From Clostridiales bacterium (lineage in GTDB: Bacteria; Bacillota; Clostridia; Saccharofermentanales; DTU023), in the NCBI GenBank assembly GCA_028724525.1, contig JAQYCV010000005.1:90898-154897 (forward strand): a stretch of DNA of 64,000 bases, read 5' to 3'. A program made the translations under genes and the position numbers. The notes below the pieces were generated by a model. It saw only the letters and a program-made list of their open reading frames with translations, was not told where the DNA came from and made no database searches. Below, piece by piece: positions 32,909 through 39,684 of the stretch (its first letter is position 1; each line of letters begins with the position of its first letter).

Positions 32909-33643
32909 TTACTTTGGCAAGTTCTGCTTGGGGACTAGGCTAAGCTCCGCCGATCGGCGATATGTCCAGTAGGCGGATAGGCCAGCGAGGATCAGACAGG
33001 TGACTCCCAGGACTAAGAGCCAGACCTGGCGGCTATCTGGCCTCAGCCAGTAAGCGGCTAGGCAAGCTAGGCCTGCCCCCAGCTTTATCAAGATCGCCAG
33101 ACGGTTAAAGTTGGGGCTGGTCACAAAATCCTGGAATTTTTTCTTAGTCCATTTTAAGAACTGGGGCAAGGGCCATACAAAAAGACAGAAGAGGGCGATG
33201 GCTAAAGCGGCTAGACCGGCTAGGGCTCGGCGTAGGAGATAGGCAAAACCGGACTTCACCGGAGACACGAGGGCATCCCAGATACGGCGGTGGAGCCCCC
33301 AGAAACCTAAGACTTCAGGCTCTGCGGCTTGCACGATGGGGGCCTGCTTGTAGACCGGCTGGCCATCTACTTCCACAGACTGCTCAATCACAGTTCTAGG
33401 CTGGCTAGCTAGCTGGAGATCCTGGGGCTTAGATGGGCTAGCTATGCGGGCAGCCAAGGCTGCAGACACCAGCAAGAGGGCAATCTTGTCTTTGTTTTGC
33501 CGCGACCAGGTTCGGAAGCCCTGCAAATAGTCTTGCGGCTTCTGCTCGTTTTTATCTTGAGCCTTACCCTCTATCTCGCTCTCGTCATAAGGCTTGCTCT
33601 TCTTGTCGCTTTCGTCTTGAGACTTACTTCTTATTTCCTTCAT
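32909..33643 (-). CDS. Membrane protein of unknown function
   Basis: 244 residues. Residues 1-45 are highly charged with repeated KSKPYDESE/AQDKNEQKPQD-like stretches, then one hydrophobic helix (about 54-70). A linker follows, then three to four helices between about 140 and 235 (for example LAGLAALAIALFCLFVWPLP and LIKLGAGLACLAAYWL). No family is recognised. Its stop codon lies inside the right inverted repeat of the mobile element at 31390-32918. Upstream are a 17-bp tandem repeat and a GATAAT-type site that may control it. Confidence 0.6.
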   Translation of the reverse strand: MKEIRSKSQDESDKKSKPYDESEIEGKAQDKNEQKPQDYLQGFRTWSRQNKDKIALLLVSAALAARIASPSKPQDLQLASQPRTVIEQSVEVDGQPVYKQAPIVQAAEPEVLGFWGLHRRIWDALVSPVKSGFAYLLRRALAGLAALAIALFCLFVWPLPQFLKWTKKKFQDFVTSPNFNRLAILIKLGAGLACLAAYWLRPDSRQVWLLVLGVTCLILAGLSAYWTYRRSAELSLVPKQNLPK

Positions 33644-33659
33644 CTGCTACTTTCTACAA

Positions 33660-33693
33660 CTATCTATTATCTATGACTACCTATTATCTATGG
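33660..33693. repeat. 17-bp tandem repeat upstream of the membrane-protein gene
   Basis: CTATCTATTATCTATGA and CTACCTATTATCTATGG are adjacent and match at 15 of 17 bases; a degenerate third start (CTAC) follows. It lies 17-50 bases before the start codon of the minus-strand gene ending at 32909. Confidence 0.7.
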
Positions 33694-33700
33694 CTACTTT

Positions 33701-33716
33701 TTATCATTATCATTGG
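33701..33716 (-). promoter_or_regulatory. Possible Fur-like site
   Basis: On the minus strand CCAATGATAATGATAA contains two GATAA(T)-type hexamers, reminiscent of part of a Fur box. It is about 58-73 bases before the start codon of the minus-strand membrane protein. Only a partial match, so low confidence. Confidence 0.2.
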
Positions 33717-33740
33717 ATATGTTCTGTGCTCATTTATGAT

Positions 33741-33773
33741 AAAAAACGCCGCTACACTGACTGAAGCGGCGTT
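33741..33773 (-). terminator. Terminator of tRNA-Thr
   Basis: AACGCCGCT and AGCGGCGTT form a 9-bp stem; on the minus strand it is followed by TTTTTT. It lies 5 bases after the tRNA 3' end. Confidence 0.85.
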
Positions 33774-33777
33774 GCTG

Positions 33778-33853
33778 TGGAGCCAATTACCAGAATCGAA
33801 CTGGTGACCTCATCCTTACCATGGATGCGCTCTACCTACTGAGCTAAATTGGC
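33778..33853 (-). tRNA. tRNA-Thr (GGT anticodon)
   Basis: 76 nt on the minus strand with encoded CCA. Acceptor GCCAATT pairs with AATTGGC; D-arm AGCTCAGTAGGTAGAGC; anticodon stem CATCC/GGATG with loop ATGGTAA (anticodon GGT, reading ACC/ACU); T-arm CCAGTTCGATTCTGG. All arms pair well. A terminator follows at once. Confidence 0.95.
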
Positions 33854-33935
33854 GGATATAACTTGCTGGGCGCAGTTCCTTTACTTAGGCTTTAACTGCG
33901 GAGTTTATGATAGCAAGAGAATATCTTTCTGTCAA

Positions 33936-34094
33936 TTATTTTTGCTTGCGGCGCAAAACGATCATGATAATGAAGAGTACCGCGGCTAAACCCAGGAAGG
34001 CTAAAACCATAGGCAAGGTAGACTGCTCACCGGTAGACGGTAAAGCCAGGGCGGGGATTTGCGCTAGGGCTTTGAGTGGAAAGGCAGAAAACAT
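33936..34094 (-). CDS. Mini-ORF with LPXTG-type sorting signal
   Basis: 52 codons on the minus strand, ATG 34092-34094 with TGAGG nine bases upstream, TAA at 33936-33938. The peptide contains LPSTGEQSTLPMVLAFLGLA, then VLFIIMIVLRRKQK: an LPXTG motif, hydrophobic span and basic tail, a complete sortase sorting signal. Only about 22 residues precede LPSTG and they do not form a convincing signal peptide. It is either the surviving 3' end of a lost surface protein or a very small anchored peptide. No sortase gene is in the window. Confidence 0.55.
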   Translation of the reverse strand: MFSAFPLKALAQIPALALPSTGEQSTLPMVLAFLGLAAVLFIIMIVLRRKQK

Positions 34095-34264
34095 TTTGCT
34101 AAACCTCACATGTCGGCGGACTTGCTACTGATGACCTTGTCACGAGTGGCCAGGAGCCCACAGAATTTTCGTTATCATAGCATACCCTAGCCTCTGCTGT
34201 TGAGTTGGTCTGCATAGCTTCTGGACGATTATACAAATTTGTAATAATTAAGTAAGAAAAAATG

Positions 34265-34293
34265 TTGACATTCACAAAAACATCCCCTATACT
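34265..34293 (+). promoter_or_regulatory. Consensus promoter of the non-coding RNA
   Basis: TTGACA (34265-34270), exactly 17 bases, TATACT (34288-34293). One of the two strongest sigma-A promoters in the window; the start would be about 34300. Confidence 0.85.
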
Positions 34294-34299
34294 AGGTAC

Positions 34300-34558
34300 A
34301 AGCCAATCGAAAAAGGGCCGCGAGCATAGGACTCAAGGACCGGCATTGAACTTTGAAATCACGACTGTATACTCCGGCGGTTAGCCGATGAACCTTGTTA
34401 TGGATGACACACACAGATTAATTGTTGAGTGAGAAGGACAAGGTCGGGGACCAGGCCAAGTAGATTGGAAGTTACTGAAAGGGGGACTGTAGTTTGAAAG
34501 TACAGCCTCAATGAAACGGGCAAGCATTTTGGATAAAGTGTTTGCCCGTTTCGCTTTT
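34300..34558 (+). ncRNA. Structured non-coding RNA, about 260 nt, family not identified
   Basis: Bounded by a consensus promoter and a strong terminator, with no coding frame of note. Complementary segments suggest an elaborate fold: CAAGG (34334-) with CCTTG (34393-), enclosing CGGC/GCCG pairs; a GGTC-GGG-GACC hairpin near 34442-34452; and a CTGTA...TACAG hairpin near 34487-34505. It lacks the T-box, SRP, tmRNA and RNase P landmarks I know. Size and stand-alone layout would fit 6S RNA or the raiA-type RNA of Bacillota. The next gene is convergent, so this is not a leader. Confidence 0.7.
34513..34558 (+). terminator. Intrinsic terminator of the non-coding RNA
   Basis: GAAACGGGCAA and TTGCCCGTTTC pair perfectly over 11 bp around an 18-base loop; GCTTTT follows. 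Confidence 0.85.
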
Positions 34559-34639
34559 CCAAGATTCCCTTGCGGGAGTACCAGTGCAGGATCTTGCTCT
34601 CAGAAGACCTGCTTGAGAGTTTAAACGTAGCCTAGAAGC

Positions 34640-35206
34640 CTAGTAGTTTTTAACCAAGTTAGAAATAGCCTTAAACTGGGGAGCTTTGGCATCCTGCAAC
34701 CAGTCAAAGAGGATATTTTCTGTCGTTGTGACATAGGCCCCCATGGCGCGGAAGTTTTCTAAGGCTAAAGCTTTATCATCTGAGAAGCGTGACGATACGG
34801 CATCGGCGGCAAGGACCACTTGATAGCCCTCTCCGAGCAGGTCCCTGACTGTTTGATAGACGCAGACATGGCTTTCCACACCACAGATAATGACCTGTTG
34901 GCGGCCACTCTCCTTGACATGCTTCAAGACTTCGGGGATAGCAGCGGTAAAGCGAGTCTTTTCAAAAGCTGGGTGGCCCGCCTCTTCAAGAGATGCCTTG
35001 AGCTCCGGTAGGGTCTCGCCTAAGCCCTTGGGATATTGCTCGGTATAGGAGCCGGGTATTTCAAAGAGCTTCGCGGCTTCTGCTAGACGATAGCAGCGCT
35101 TGGCGACCCGCTCATGGTCTTGCATAGCTGGCATCAAACGCGCCTGGACATCAATCGTCAAGAGATAGCTCTTCTGAGGGTCTAGATAATATTTTTCTGC
35201 CTTCAT
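34640..35206 (-). CDS. Isochorismatase-family cysteine hydrolase (YcaC-like)
   Basis: 188 residues. The superfamily triad is visible: Asp in LLTIDVQARLMPAM, Lys in FEKTRFTAAIPEVL, and the nucleophile in IICGVESHVCVYQTVRDLL. The cis-peptide region and the ALENFRAMGAYVTTTENILFDW end resemble YcaC-type hydrolases of unknown substrate rather than true isochorismatases. It is monocistronic on the minus strand and converges on the non-coding RNA, whose terminator lies about 80 bases from its stop. Confidence 0.85.
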   Translation of the reverse strand: MKAEKYYLDPQKSYLLTIDVQARLMPAMQDHERVAKRCYRLAEAAKLFEIPGSYTEQYPKGLGETLPELKASLEEAGHPAFEKTRFTAAIPEVLKHVKESGRQQVIICGVESHVCVYQTVRDLLGEGYQVVLAADAVSSRFSDDKALALENFRAMGAYVTTTENILFDWLQDAKAPQFKAISNLVKNY

Positions 35207-35419
35207 ATTCTTATTTAATCCTTTCTACAATCTTTAAAAGGAGGGGACAAAAGCCCAAGCCTAATTATGTTTCGATCTCTATTGTAAACAATATCTTTGC
35301 CCGCATGGCGGGAAGCCCCTGCGCTTTCTTTTCTATTGGAAAGAATGTAAGATATTTTTAAGACATTTAAGTCATTTTTATGGGGATTACTCAAAACAAT
35401 TCGAGGCGGGGTATGTGCC

Positions 35420-35896
35420 ATGCGTAAAGTCAAAAAAGTAGCCTGGATCTTTTGTTTGTTCATTTGTTTCAGTTTATGTTTGACGGCTTGCTCAAACAAA
35501 GGCGGTCAAGCAGGATCCAAGTTTCAGACAGGCTTGAGTCAAGCCCAATGGAAGGCTTTCAGCAAAACGGATAGTTTACTGAACGCCAAGCTGACAGCCC
35601 AGACCGAAGCCAAGGCCAAGGAAAAACAAGGAGCCGATGGCAAGACAAGCTCAGCGGGTGACCAGGCTGACGAAGATTTCTCAGAAAAGAAATTTACAAC
35701 CCTTTATGATGTCAACCTACGGTCCGGCCCTGGCACCAACTACGATGTGGTAGAACTCCTAGCGGCCAATACCTCCTTGGTCCAAACGGGACCAGAAGAA
35801 GATGGTTGGCTACCTGTAGCAGCAGATGAGATGCGTGGTTATATCCGTCAAGATTTGCTGACACCCGCCACAGAGATGCCCGCTTCTGCTCGATAG
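35420..35896 (+). CDS. Lipoprotein with SH3b domain
   Basis: 158 residues. Signal peptide WIFCLFICFSLCLTAC ends in a lipobox (LTAC, Cys24), so it is lipid-anchored outside the membrane. A Lys/Ala/Gln-rich linker of about 60 residues leads to an SH3_3-type domain (TLYDVNLRSGPGTNYDVVELL ... GWLPVAADEMRGYIRQDLL). SH3b domains usually bind peptidoglycan. It is followed 37 bases later by a membrane-anchored protein gene on the same strand, and diverges from the isochorismatase-like gene. Confidence 0.82.
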   Translation: MRKVKKVAWIFCLFICFSLCLTACSNKGGQAGSKFQTGLSQAQWKAFSKTDSLLNAKLTAQTEAKAKEKQGADGKTSSAGDQADEDFSEKKFTTLYDVNLRSGPGTNYDVVELLAANTSLVQTGPEEDGWLPVAADEMRGYIRQDLLTPATEMPASAR

Positions 35897-35933
35897 GCAT
35901 CCATCCCTTGCTTGATTTAGGAGGACGTGTTCT

Positions 35934-36794
35934 ATGTATAACAATAATGAAACAGATTATAGAGACAACTATGGTTACCAGGATTCTGGAGAGGCCTACT
36001 CTTATGAGCCTGGCCAGGACCAATATGTAGACTATTATTCTCAAGAAGAGCCTGTCTATTACCCAGAAGAGGATCCTAATGCCTACCAGCCTGGCCAAGA
36101 TCCTTATGCCGACTATTATGGGCAAGAGGATCTTGCCTATTATCCAGAAGAGGCAACCAGTGAACCGTCTAGCCCCACTGCCAGGCAAAAGCAAATGAAG
36201 TTGGTAGGCCTCGTCTTGTTTATCCTCATTGTGCTAGTGATTGCTCTCCTTAAGGGAGCCAGCCCCAAATCCGCAGGCCAGCCTGGTCAAGCTGGTCAGC
36301 AGGCTCATGTGGATAAGCCCAAAGAAGAAGTATCGGAGGAAGCTTTCCATGCCTTCCGTTTCCAACTTCCGGGCAAGTGGAAAGCCTTAGAGGCGGCAAA
36401 TCCTGAACAAGCGGAATTTACCTGTAGCTACATCCCCAATAAATCTTCTAAGAGTGAGACTTTTACGGTCTATACCAAGGACCCCAGCCAGCAAGCGCAA
36501 GCGGCTCTTGCCAGCTTGTCTGAGGAGGAAATCCTGACTTCCTATCTGGAAGCTGTGCAGCAGGATAGCCAGGTCCATGAATTTTCAATCCTGGAGGACC
36601 ATTATCCTCTTGGCCTTGCCCACCGTAGCTTTAGCTATAAGTTCAGTCAGGAGCCTGATCTGGCCTATGTTGTTAATACGGTGCTACTTAAAGATGGCCA
36701 ACTTTACGTCTGGCAAAGCTCTGCTGAAGAAAGTGAAAAAGCCTGGGTTGACAGCACCCATGCGGATATCCTCAATAGTTTGAAGCTAGATTAA
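35934..36794 (+). CDS. Single-pass membrane protein with Tyr/acidic cytoplasmic repeats
   Basis: 286 residues with TTAGGAGG upstream. Residues about 22-78 contain two ~27-residue repeats, each with PGQDxYxDYYxQEx followed by YYPEE. One membrane helix (about 90-107, LVGLVLFILIVLVIALL) is followed by a ~175-residue outer domain whose start (FRFQLPGKWKALEAANPEQ) recalls PsbP-like/lipoprotein folds that read FxFxxPxxW. No family is certain. It is probably in an operon with the SH3b lipoprotein. The same kind of tail occurs in the protein at 61351-63690. Confidence 0.6.
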   Translation: MYNNNETDYRDNYGYQDSGEAYSYEPGQDQYVDYYSQEEPVYYPEEDPNAYQPGQDPYADYYGQEDLAYYPEEATSEPSSPTARQKQMKLVGLVLFILIVLVIALLKGASPKSAGQPGQAGQQAHVDKPKEEVSEEAFHAFRFQLPGKWKALEAANPEQAEFTCSYIPNKSSKSETFTVYTKDPSQQAQAALASLSEEEILTSYLEAVQQDSQVHEFSILEDHYPLGLAHRSFSYKFSQEPDLAYVVNTVLLKDGQLYVWQSSAEESEKAWVDSTHADILNSLKLD

Positions 36795-36835
36795 ACTCTT
36801 TATCAGGCGTATGCCTTGGTTGTTAGGAGATATTT

Positions 36836-37666
36836 ATGAGCGAAAAATGCAATCATCATTGTGAGGGCTGCCAGGAGGCGTGCGGCGAATCCCAGGCGGG
36901 CAAACCGCATTTTGCCGCCCCCTTGCACCCCATGTCCCAAGTCAAACAAGTCATCGCTGTCATGTCTGGCAAAGGTGGGGTGGGCAAGTCTTTAGTGAGT
37001 TCCCTGCTAGCCGCCCGCCTACAGGCCCAAGCTAAGCAGACGGCAATCCTGGATGCAGATATCACGGGCCCCTCTATCCCACAAGCCTTTGCTTTGGCCG
37101 ACAAAGCCGTGGGAACAGATCAGGGAATTTTGCCTGTCAAAACCCGGACGGGGATAGATGTGATGTCTATCAACCTGCTCTTGCAGGATCATACCGAGCC
37201 TGTCGTTTGGCGGGGCCCTGTGATTGCCGGTACAGTCAAGCAGTTTTGGTCGGACGTGATCTGGCAAAACGAAGACTATATGATTGTAGATATGCCACCC
37301 GGTACAGGGGATGTGCCCTTGACTGTCTTCCAGTCTCTTCCTGTGGACGGGATTGTGGTGGTGACCTCTCCCCAGGACTTGGTTTCCATGATTGTGACAA
37401 AAGCGGTTAAAATGGCAGAAATCATGCAAATCCCGATCCTTGGTCTGGTGGAAAACTTGTCCTATTTTACATGTCCCGATAATGGCAAAGACTACCAAGT
37501 TTTTGGCGACAGCCACATTGAAGAAATTGCCTTAGCCCACCATCTGCCGGTCCTTGCCCGTATCCCTATCGAGCCGGCTATTTCGCAAGCAGTTGACCAG
37601 GGCAAGATTGAAGACTTAGTTGCCCCTTGGCTGGACCCGTTAGTTGATAGGATCCTTGCCCTTTAA
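36836..37666 (+). CDS. Mrp/NBP35-family iron-sulfur carrier P-loop ATPase
   Basis: 276 residues. The N-terminus is Cys-rich (CNHHCEGCQEAC), followed by the deviant Walker A MSGKGGVGKSLVSSLLAARL, then ADITGPSIPQAF, WRGPVIAGTVKQFW and the Walker B-like DYMIVDMPPGTGDVPL. The usual CxxC near the C-terminus is reduced (VENLSYFTCPDNGKDYQVFG has a single Cys), which may alter cluster binding. The role is Fe-S cluster assembly or transfer (ApbC/Mrp). A terminator follows at 37711. Confidence 0.9.
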   Translation: MSEKCNHHCEGCQEACGESQAGKPHFAAPLHPMSQVKQVIAVMSGKGGVGKSLVSSLLAARLQAQAKQTAILDADITGPSIPQAFALADKAVGTDQGILPVKTRTGIDVMSINLLLQDHTEPVVWRGPVIAGTVKQFWSDVIWQNEDYMIVDMPPGTGDVPLTVFQSLPVDGIVVVTSPQDLVSMIVTKAVKMAEIMQIPILGLVENLSYFTCPDNGKDYQVFGDSHIEEIALAHHLPVLARIPIEPAISQAVDQGKIEDLVAPWLDPLVDRILAL

Positions 37667-37710
37667 TTCAATGAGTTGGGAGTGCCTTGATAGGGCTCTT
37701 TTAGCTTTCT

Positions 37711-37737
37711 GCCCAGGCTTGATGCTTGGGCTTTTTA
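37711..37737 (+). terminator. Intrinsic terminator of the Mrp gene
   Basis: GCCCAGGC and GCTTGGGC pair (one G-U) around ttgat, followed by TTTTTATTT. It overlaps the stop codon of the convergent carboxypeptidase gene. Confidence 0.8.
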
Positions 37738-38946
37738 TTTGACCAATTCATTCATGAGGATAACCTGGTCATGGACGGCGGAAGCGGAATTGGGATCCTC
37801 GGTGCTAGCTCCCAGGGTGACCAAGATATAACGGCGGCCATTTTTCTCAAAGAGGCTGGCTTGGCATTGTTCTTGGCCTGTATAACCAGATTTGCCTGCC
37901 AAGATACTGGTGGAAAAGTCCGGGTCGGAGTTAAATTTCCACATAAAGGTGGAAAGCATACCTAAACCTTCTGGATAGAAGGCATCTGGGGCCATGGCAT
38001 AGCTGTTAGAGCCAGCAATTTGGACAAAGCGCTTATCCTGGCAGGCGGTCCACAAGAGTTTAGCCATATCCTGGGCGGTTGAATAGAGGTCATCTTCCGG
38101 CAAACCTGTTGGATTGGTGAAATGGCTATGCTTGAGCCCAATTTCTTGGGCTTTTTGATTCATGGCTTGAACGAAGGCTTCCTGGCTGCCAGAAATTTCC
38201 CGGGCCAGGGCATGGGCGGCATCTGCCCCGGAGGGGAGGAGGAGACCATGGATCAGGTCTTCAACCGTCAACTCTTGGCCAGGCTGGAAGCCCGCTGTGC
38301 TGGCACCCGCTTCTGCCAGTCCTGCCACATCTTGCTCTTGGATGACCACGCGCTGATTTAAATCCTGGTAGTGGTCTAGGGCCAAGAGGGCGGTCAATAC
38401 CTTGGTGAGGGAGGCGGGGGCAAAAGCCTGGTCAGCCTTTTCTTGCGCCAAGTCCAGACCGGTTTCCAGATCTAGCAGGCAATAAGTCTGGCTGATCAAT
38501 TGACTGGGGTCAAAGTTAGGCTGGATATGCGCCTGGATGAGGTCTGCCTGGACCTGCTTGTCCGTATTGGCAGATTCCTGCTGAGAGGCCTGGCTACTGG
38601 CTTCCAGACCAGCCTCAGCTGTTTGGGAAACCTCTGCCACTCCTTCTGAGGGACCGGACGTATGTGTCGTGAAACTTTCCCCAGACCCACTGCTATGCGC
38701 TTGGGGATCATCACTTTGAGATGCCTGCCTATTCGTTGCAGAAAAACTAAAGACCGTCTCAGTCTTTTCCTTATCTGCGCTGGGACCTATGTATTTGATG
38801 ACAAAAAGGCCTAAGATTGCCAAGCATAAAATACTGGCCAAACTGACTAGGATAATCATGAGTGGGTCGCGGCGGGATCGGCTTGACGGAAGCTCCTGGG
38901 GCCTCTCTTGATTTTTATGAGATCTTTGGGGTCCTGTCATAGGCAT
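37735..38946 (-). CDS. D-alanyl-D-alanine carboxypeptidase, S11 family
   Basis: 403 residues from the ATG with AAGGAG 9 bases upstream. The frame stays open into the upstream tRNA-Glu, but those starts are not credible. A basic tail and one membrane helix (LMIILVSLASILCLAILGLF) anchor it; a ~100-residue Ser/Gln/Glu linker leads to the catalytic domain. SxxK is in PASLTKVLTALLAL, the second motif reads SGA (LLLPSGADAAHAL) where SxN is usual, and KTG reads KSG (AGKSGYTGQEQCQA). It trims stem peptides of peptidoglycan outside the cell. Confidence 0.88.
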   Translation of the reverse strand: MPMTGPQRSHKNQERPQELPSSRSRRDPLMIILVSLASILCLAILGLFVIKYIGPSADKEKTETVFSFSATNRQASQSDDPQAHSSGSGESFTTHTSGPSEGVAEVSQTAEAGLEASSQASQQESANTDKQVQADLIQAHIQPNFDPSQLISQTYCLLDLETGLDLAQEKADQAFAPASLTKVLTALLALDHYQDLNQRVVIQEQDVAGLAEAGASTAGFQPGQELTVEDLIHGLLLPSGADAAHALAREISGSQEAFVQAMNQKAQEIGLKHSHFTNPTGLPEDDLYSTAQDMAKLLWTACQDKRFVQIAGSNSYAMAPDAFYPEGLGMLSTFMWKFNSDPDFSTSILAGKSGYTGQEQCQASLFEKNGRRYILVTLGASTEDPNSASAVHDQVILMNELVK

Positions 38947-39005
38947 AGGGGAATTCTCCTTCCTGCGTCTGCCGAATATCTTCATGCTAGACCAATAGCA
39001 TTCAT

Positions 39006-39039
39006 AAAAAAACTCCGGGACTTCTCCCGGAGCTTTTTT
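39006..39039 (-). terminator. Terminator after tRNA-Glu (bidirectional)
   Basis: CTCCGGGA and TCCCGGAG pair around CTTC, with A7 on one side and T6 on the other, so it works on both strands. For the minus strand it directly follows the tRNA-Glu 3' end. Confidence 0.85.
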
Positions 39040-39114
39040 GGTGACCCGTAGGGGAATCGAACCCCTGACTCCGCCGTGAAAGGGCGGTGTCTTAAACCTC
39101 TTGACCAACGGGCC
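39039..39114 (-). tRNA. tRNA-Glu (TTC anticodon)
   Basis: 76 nt with encoded CCA. Acceptor GGCCCGT pairs with ACGGGTC (one G-U); anticodon stem CCGCC/GGCGG with loop CTTTCAC (TTC); T-arm AGGGGTTCGATTCCCCT. It is co-transcribed with tRNA-Met, three bases apart. Confidence 0.95.
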
Positions 39115-39117
39115 GTA

Positions 39118-39194
39118 TGGTAGCGGCGGTAAGATTTGAACTTACGACCGATCGGGTATGAACCGATTGCTCTGGCCAGCTGAGCTACGCCGCC
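39118..39194 (-). tRNA. tRNA-Met (CAT anticodon, elongator type)
   Basis: 77 nt with encoded CCA. Acceptor GGCGGCG pairs with CGCCGCT (G1-U72), anticodon stem ATCGG/CCGAT with loop TTCATAC. It lacks the C1-A72 mismatch and the three G-C pairs of initiator tRNA, so it is an elongator Met type. It is the first of the two-tRNA unit. Confidence 0.93.
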
Positions 39195-39268
39195 GAACTT
39201 ATCAGCGCTTATGAATACTAACAGAGCTTTTTTCTCTTGTCAAATATCTTAAAAAATTTGTTGGATTG

Positions 39269-39597
39269 GCTAAAGTGAAAAAGTAAGTTCCGCACCAAAG
39301 GGAGCGAAGGTACGGAATGGGTGGCTAGAGAGCTATGCTACTTTGGATTTTCGGATTCTCCGGCATTATTACAACTAATGGGTGAGTCACTGGGCAAATT
39401 TGCAAGAAATGGATGGTAAAGAGGGCAAATCTGCAAGTAATGGGTTGCTAAGGCGCTAAGATCCATCCATTACTTGCAAATATGTCTGAAATCTAAGAAA
39501 TCCGAAATAAGGGGGCTAAATGGCCAAGATGTTTTGGGCCACGAGAACTGGCTCATGGAGCTAAATGTGACCGAAAGTAGCATGTACCCACTAAATT
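39269..39597 (+). repeat. Dispersed intergenic repeat, copy B
   Basis: It starts with 21 bases identical to the left inverted repeat of copy A. Motifs related to TTGCAAGTAATGGGTGG lie at 39308 (degenerate), 39369, 39400, 39431 and (inverted) 39463, with the same spacings as copy A. It shares GAGCTATGCTACTTTGGATT, AAATCCGAAATAA and GAAAGTAGCATGTACCCACT. No right inverted repeat is seen. CCGCACC directly after the left repeat matches the end of the IS3-like element and may be a scar. It fills the gap between the tRNA pair and the thioredoxin-like gene. Confidence 0.85.
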
Positions 39598-39622
39598 CTT
39601 GTTTTGCCATAAAAGCCTATGC

Positions 39623-39684
39623 TATCGTTTGATCAATTCGAAGTAATAACATGTATCGTTTAATCAATTTGAGGTAATAACATG
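39623..39684 (+). repeat. Tandem duplication of a translation-start region
   Basis: Two adjacent 31-bp units (39623-39653 and 39654-39684) match at 28 of 31 positions and each ends in GTAATAACATG. The second ATG is the start of the thioredoxin-like lipoprotein. The second unit improves the ribosome site from GAAG to GAGG. Confidence 0.8.

Larger units (their letters stand above)
31390..32918. mobile_element. Composite repeat element (copy A) bounded by terminal inverted repeats
   Basis: The left end, 31391-31411, matches the inverted right end, 32898-32918, at 18 of 21 positions. Just outside lie near-identical direct repeats: AAGTTCTACTTT (31378-31389) and AAGTTCTGCTTG (32919-32930), a possible target duplication. 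The element holds the dispersed repeat unit (32456-32767) and is split by an IS3-like remnant (31412-32455). Without that insert it would be about 485 bp, the size of a miniature inverted-repeat element. The right end carries the stop codon of the gene at 32909-33643. Confidence 0.6.

Noticed and set aside
33907-34131. 74-codon plus-strand frame near tRNA-Thr
   Set aside because: The minus strand of the same stretch encodes a convincing LPXTG sorting signal; the plus frame has no ribosome site or recognisable features.
34300-34558. T-box, SRP RNA, tmRNA or RNase P RNA at this locus
   Set aside because: No T-box GGTGG motif or downstream gene, no SRP GGAA-tetraloop domain, no tag-peptide frame, and too short for RNase P RNA.
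38983-39108. N-terminal extension of the D,D-carboxypeptidase frame up to 39108
   Set aside because: It runs into the tRNA-Glu and its terminator. The AAGGAG-supported ATG at 38946 gives a normal anchored protein.
39194-39270. Second insertion sequence beside the tRNA pair
   Set aside because: Only the repeat's left end and a 7-base match to the IS end are present; no transposase fragment is seen.
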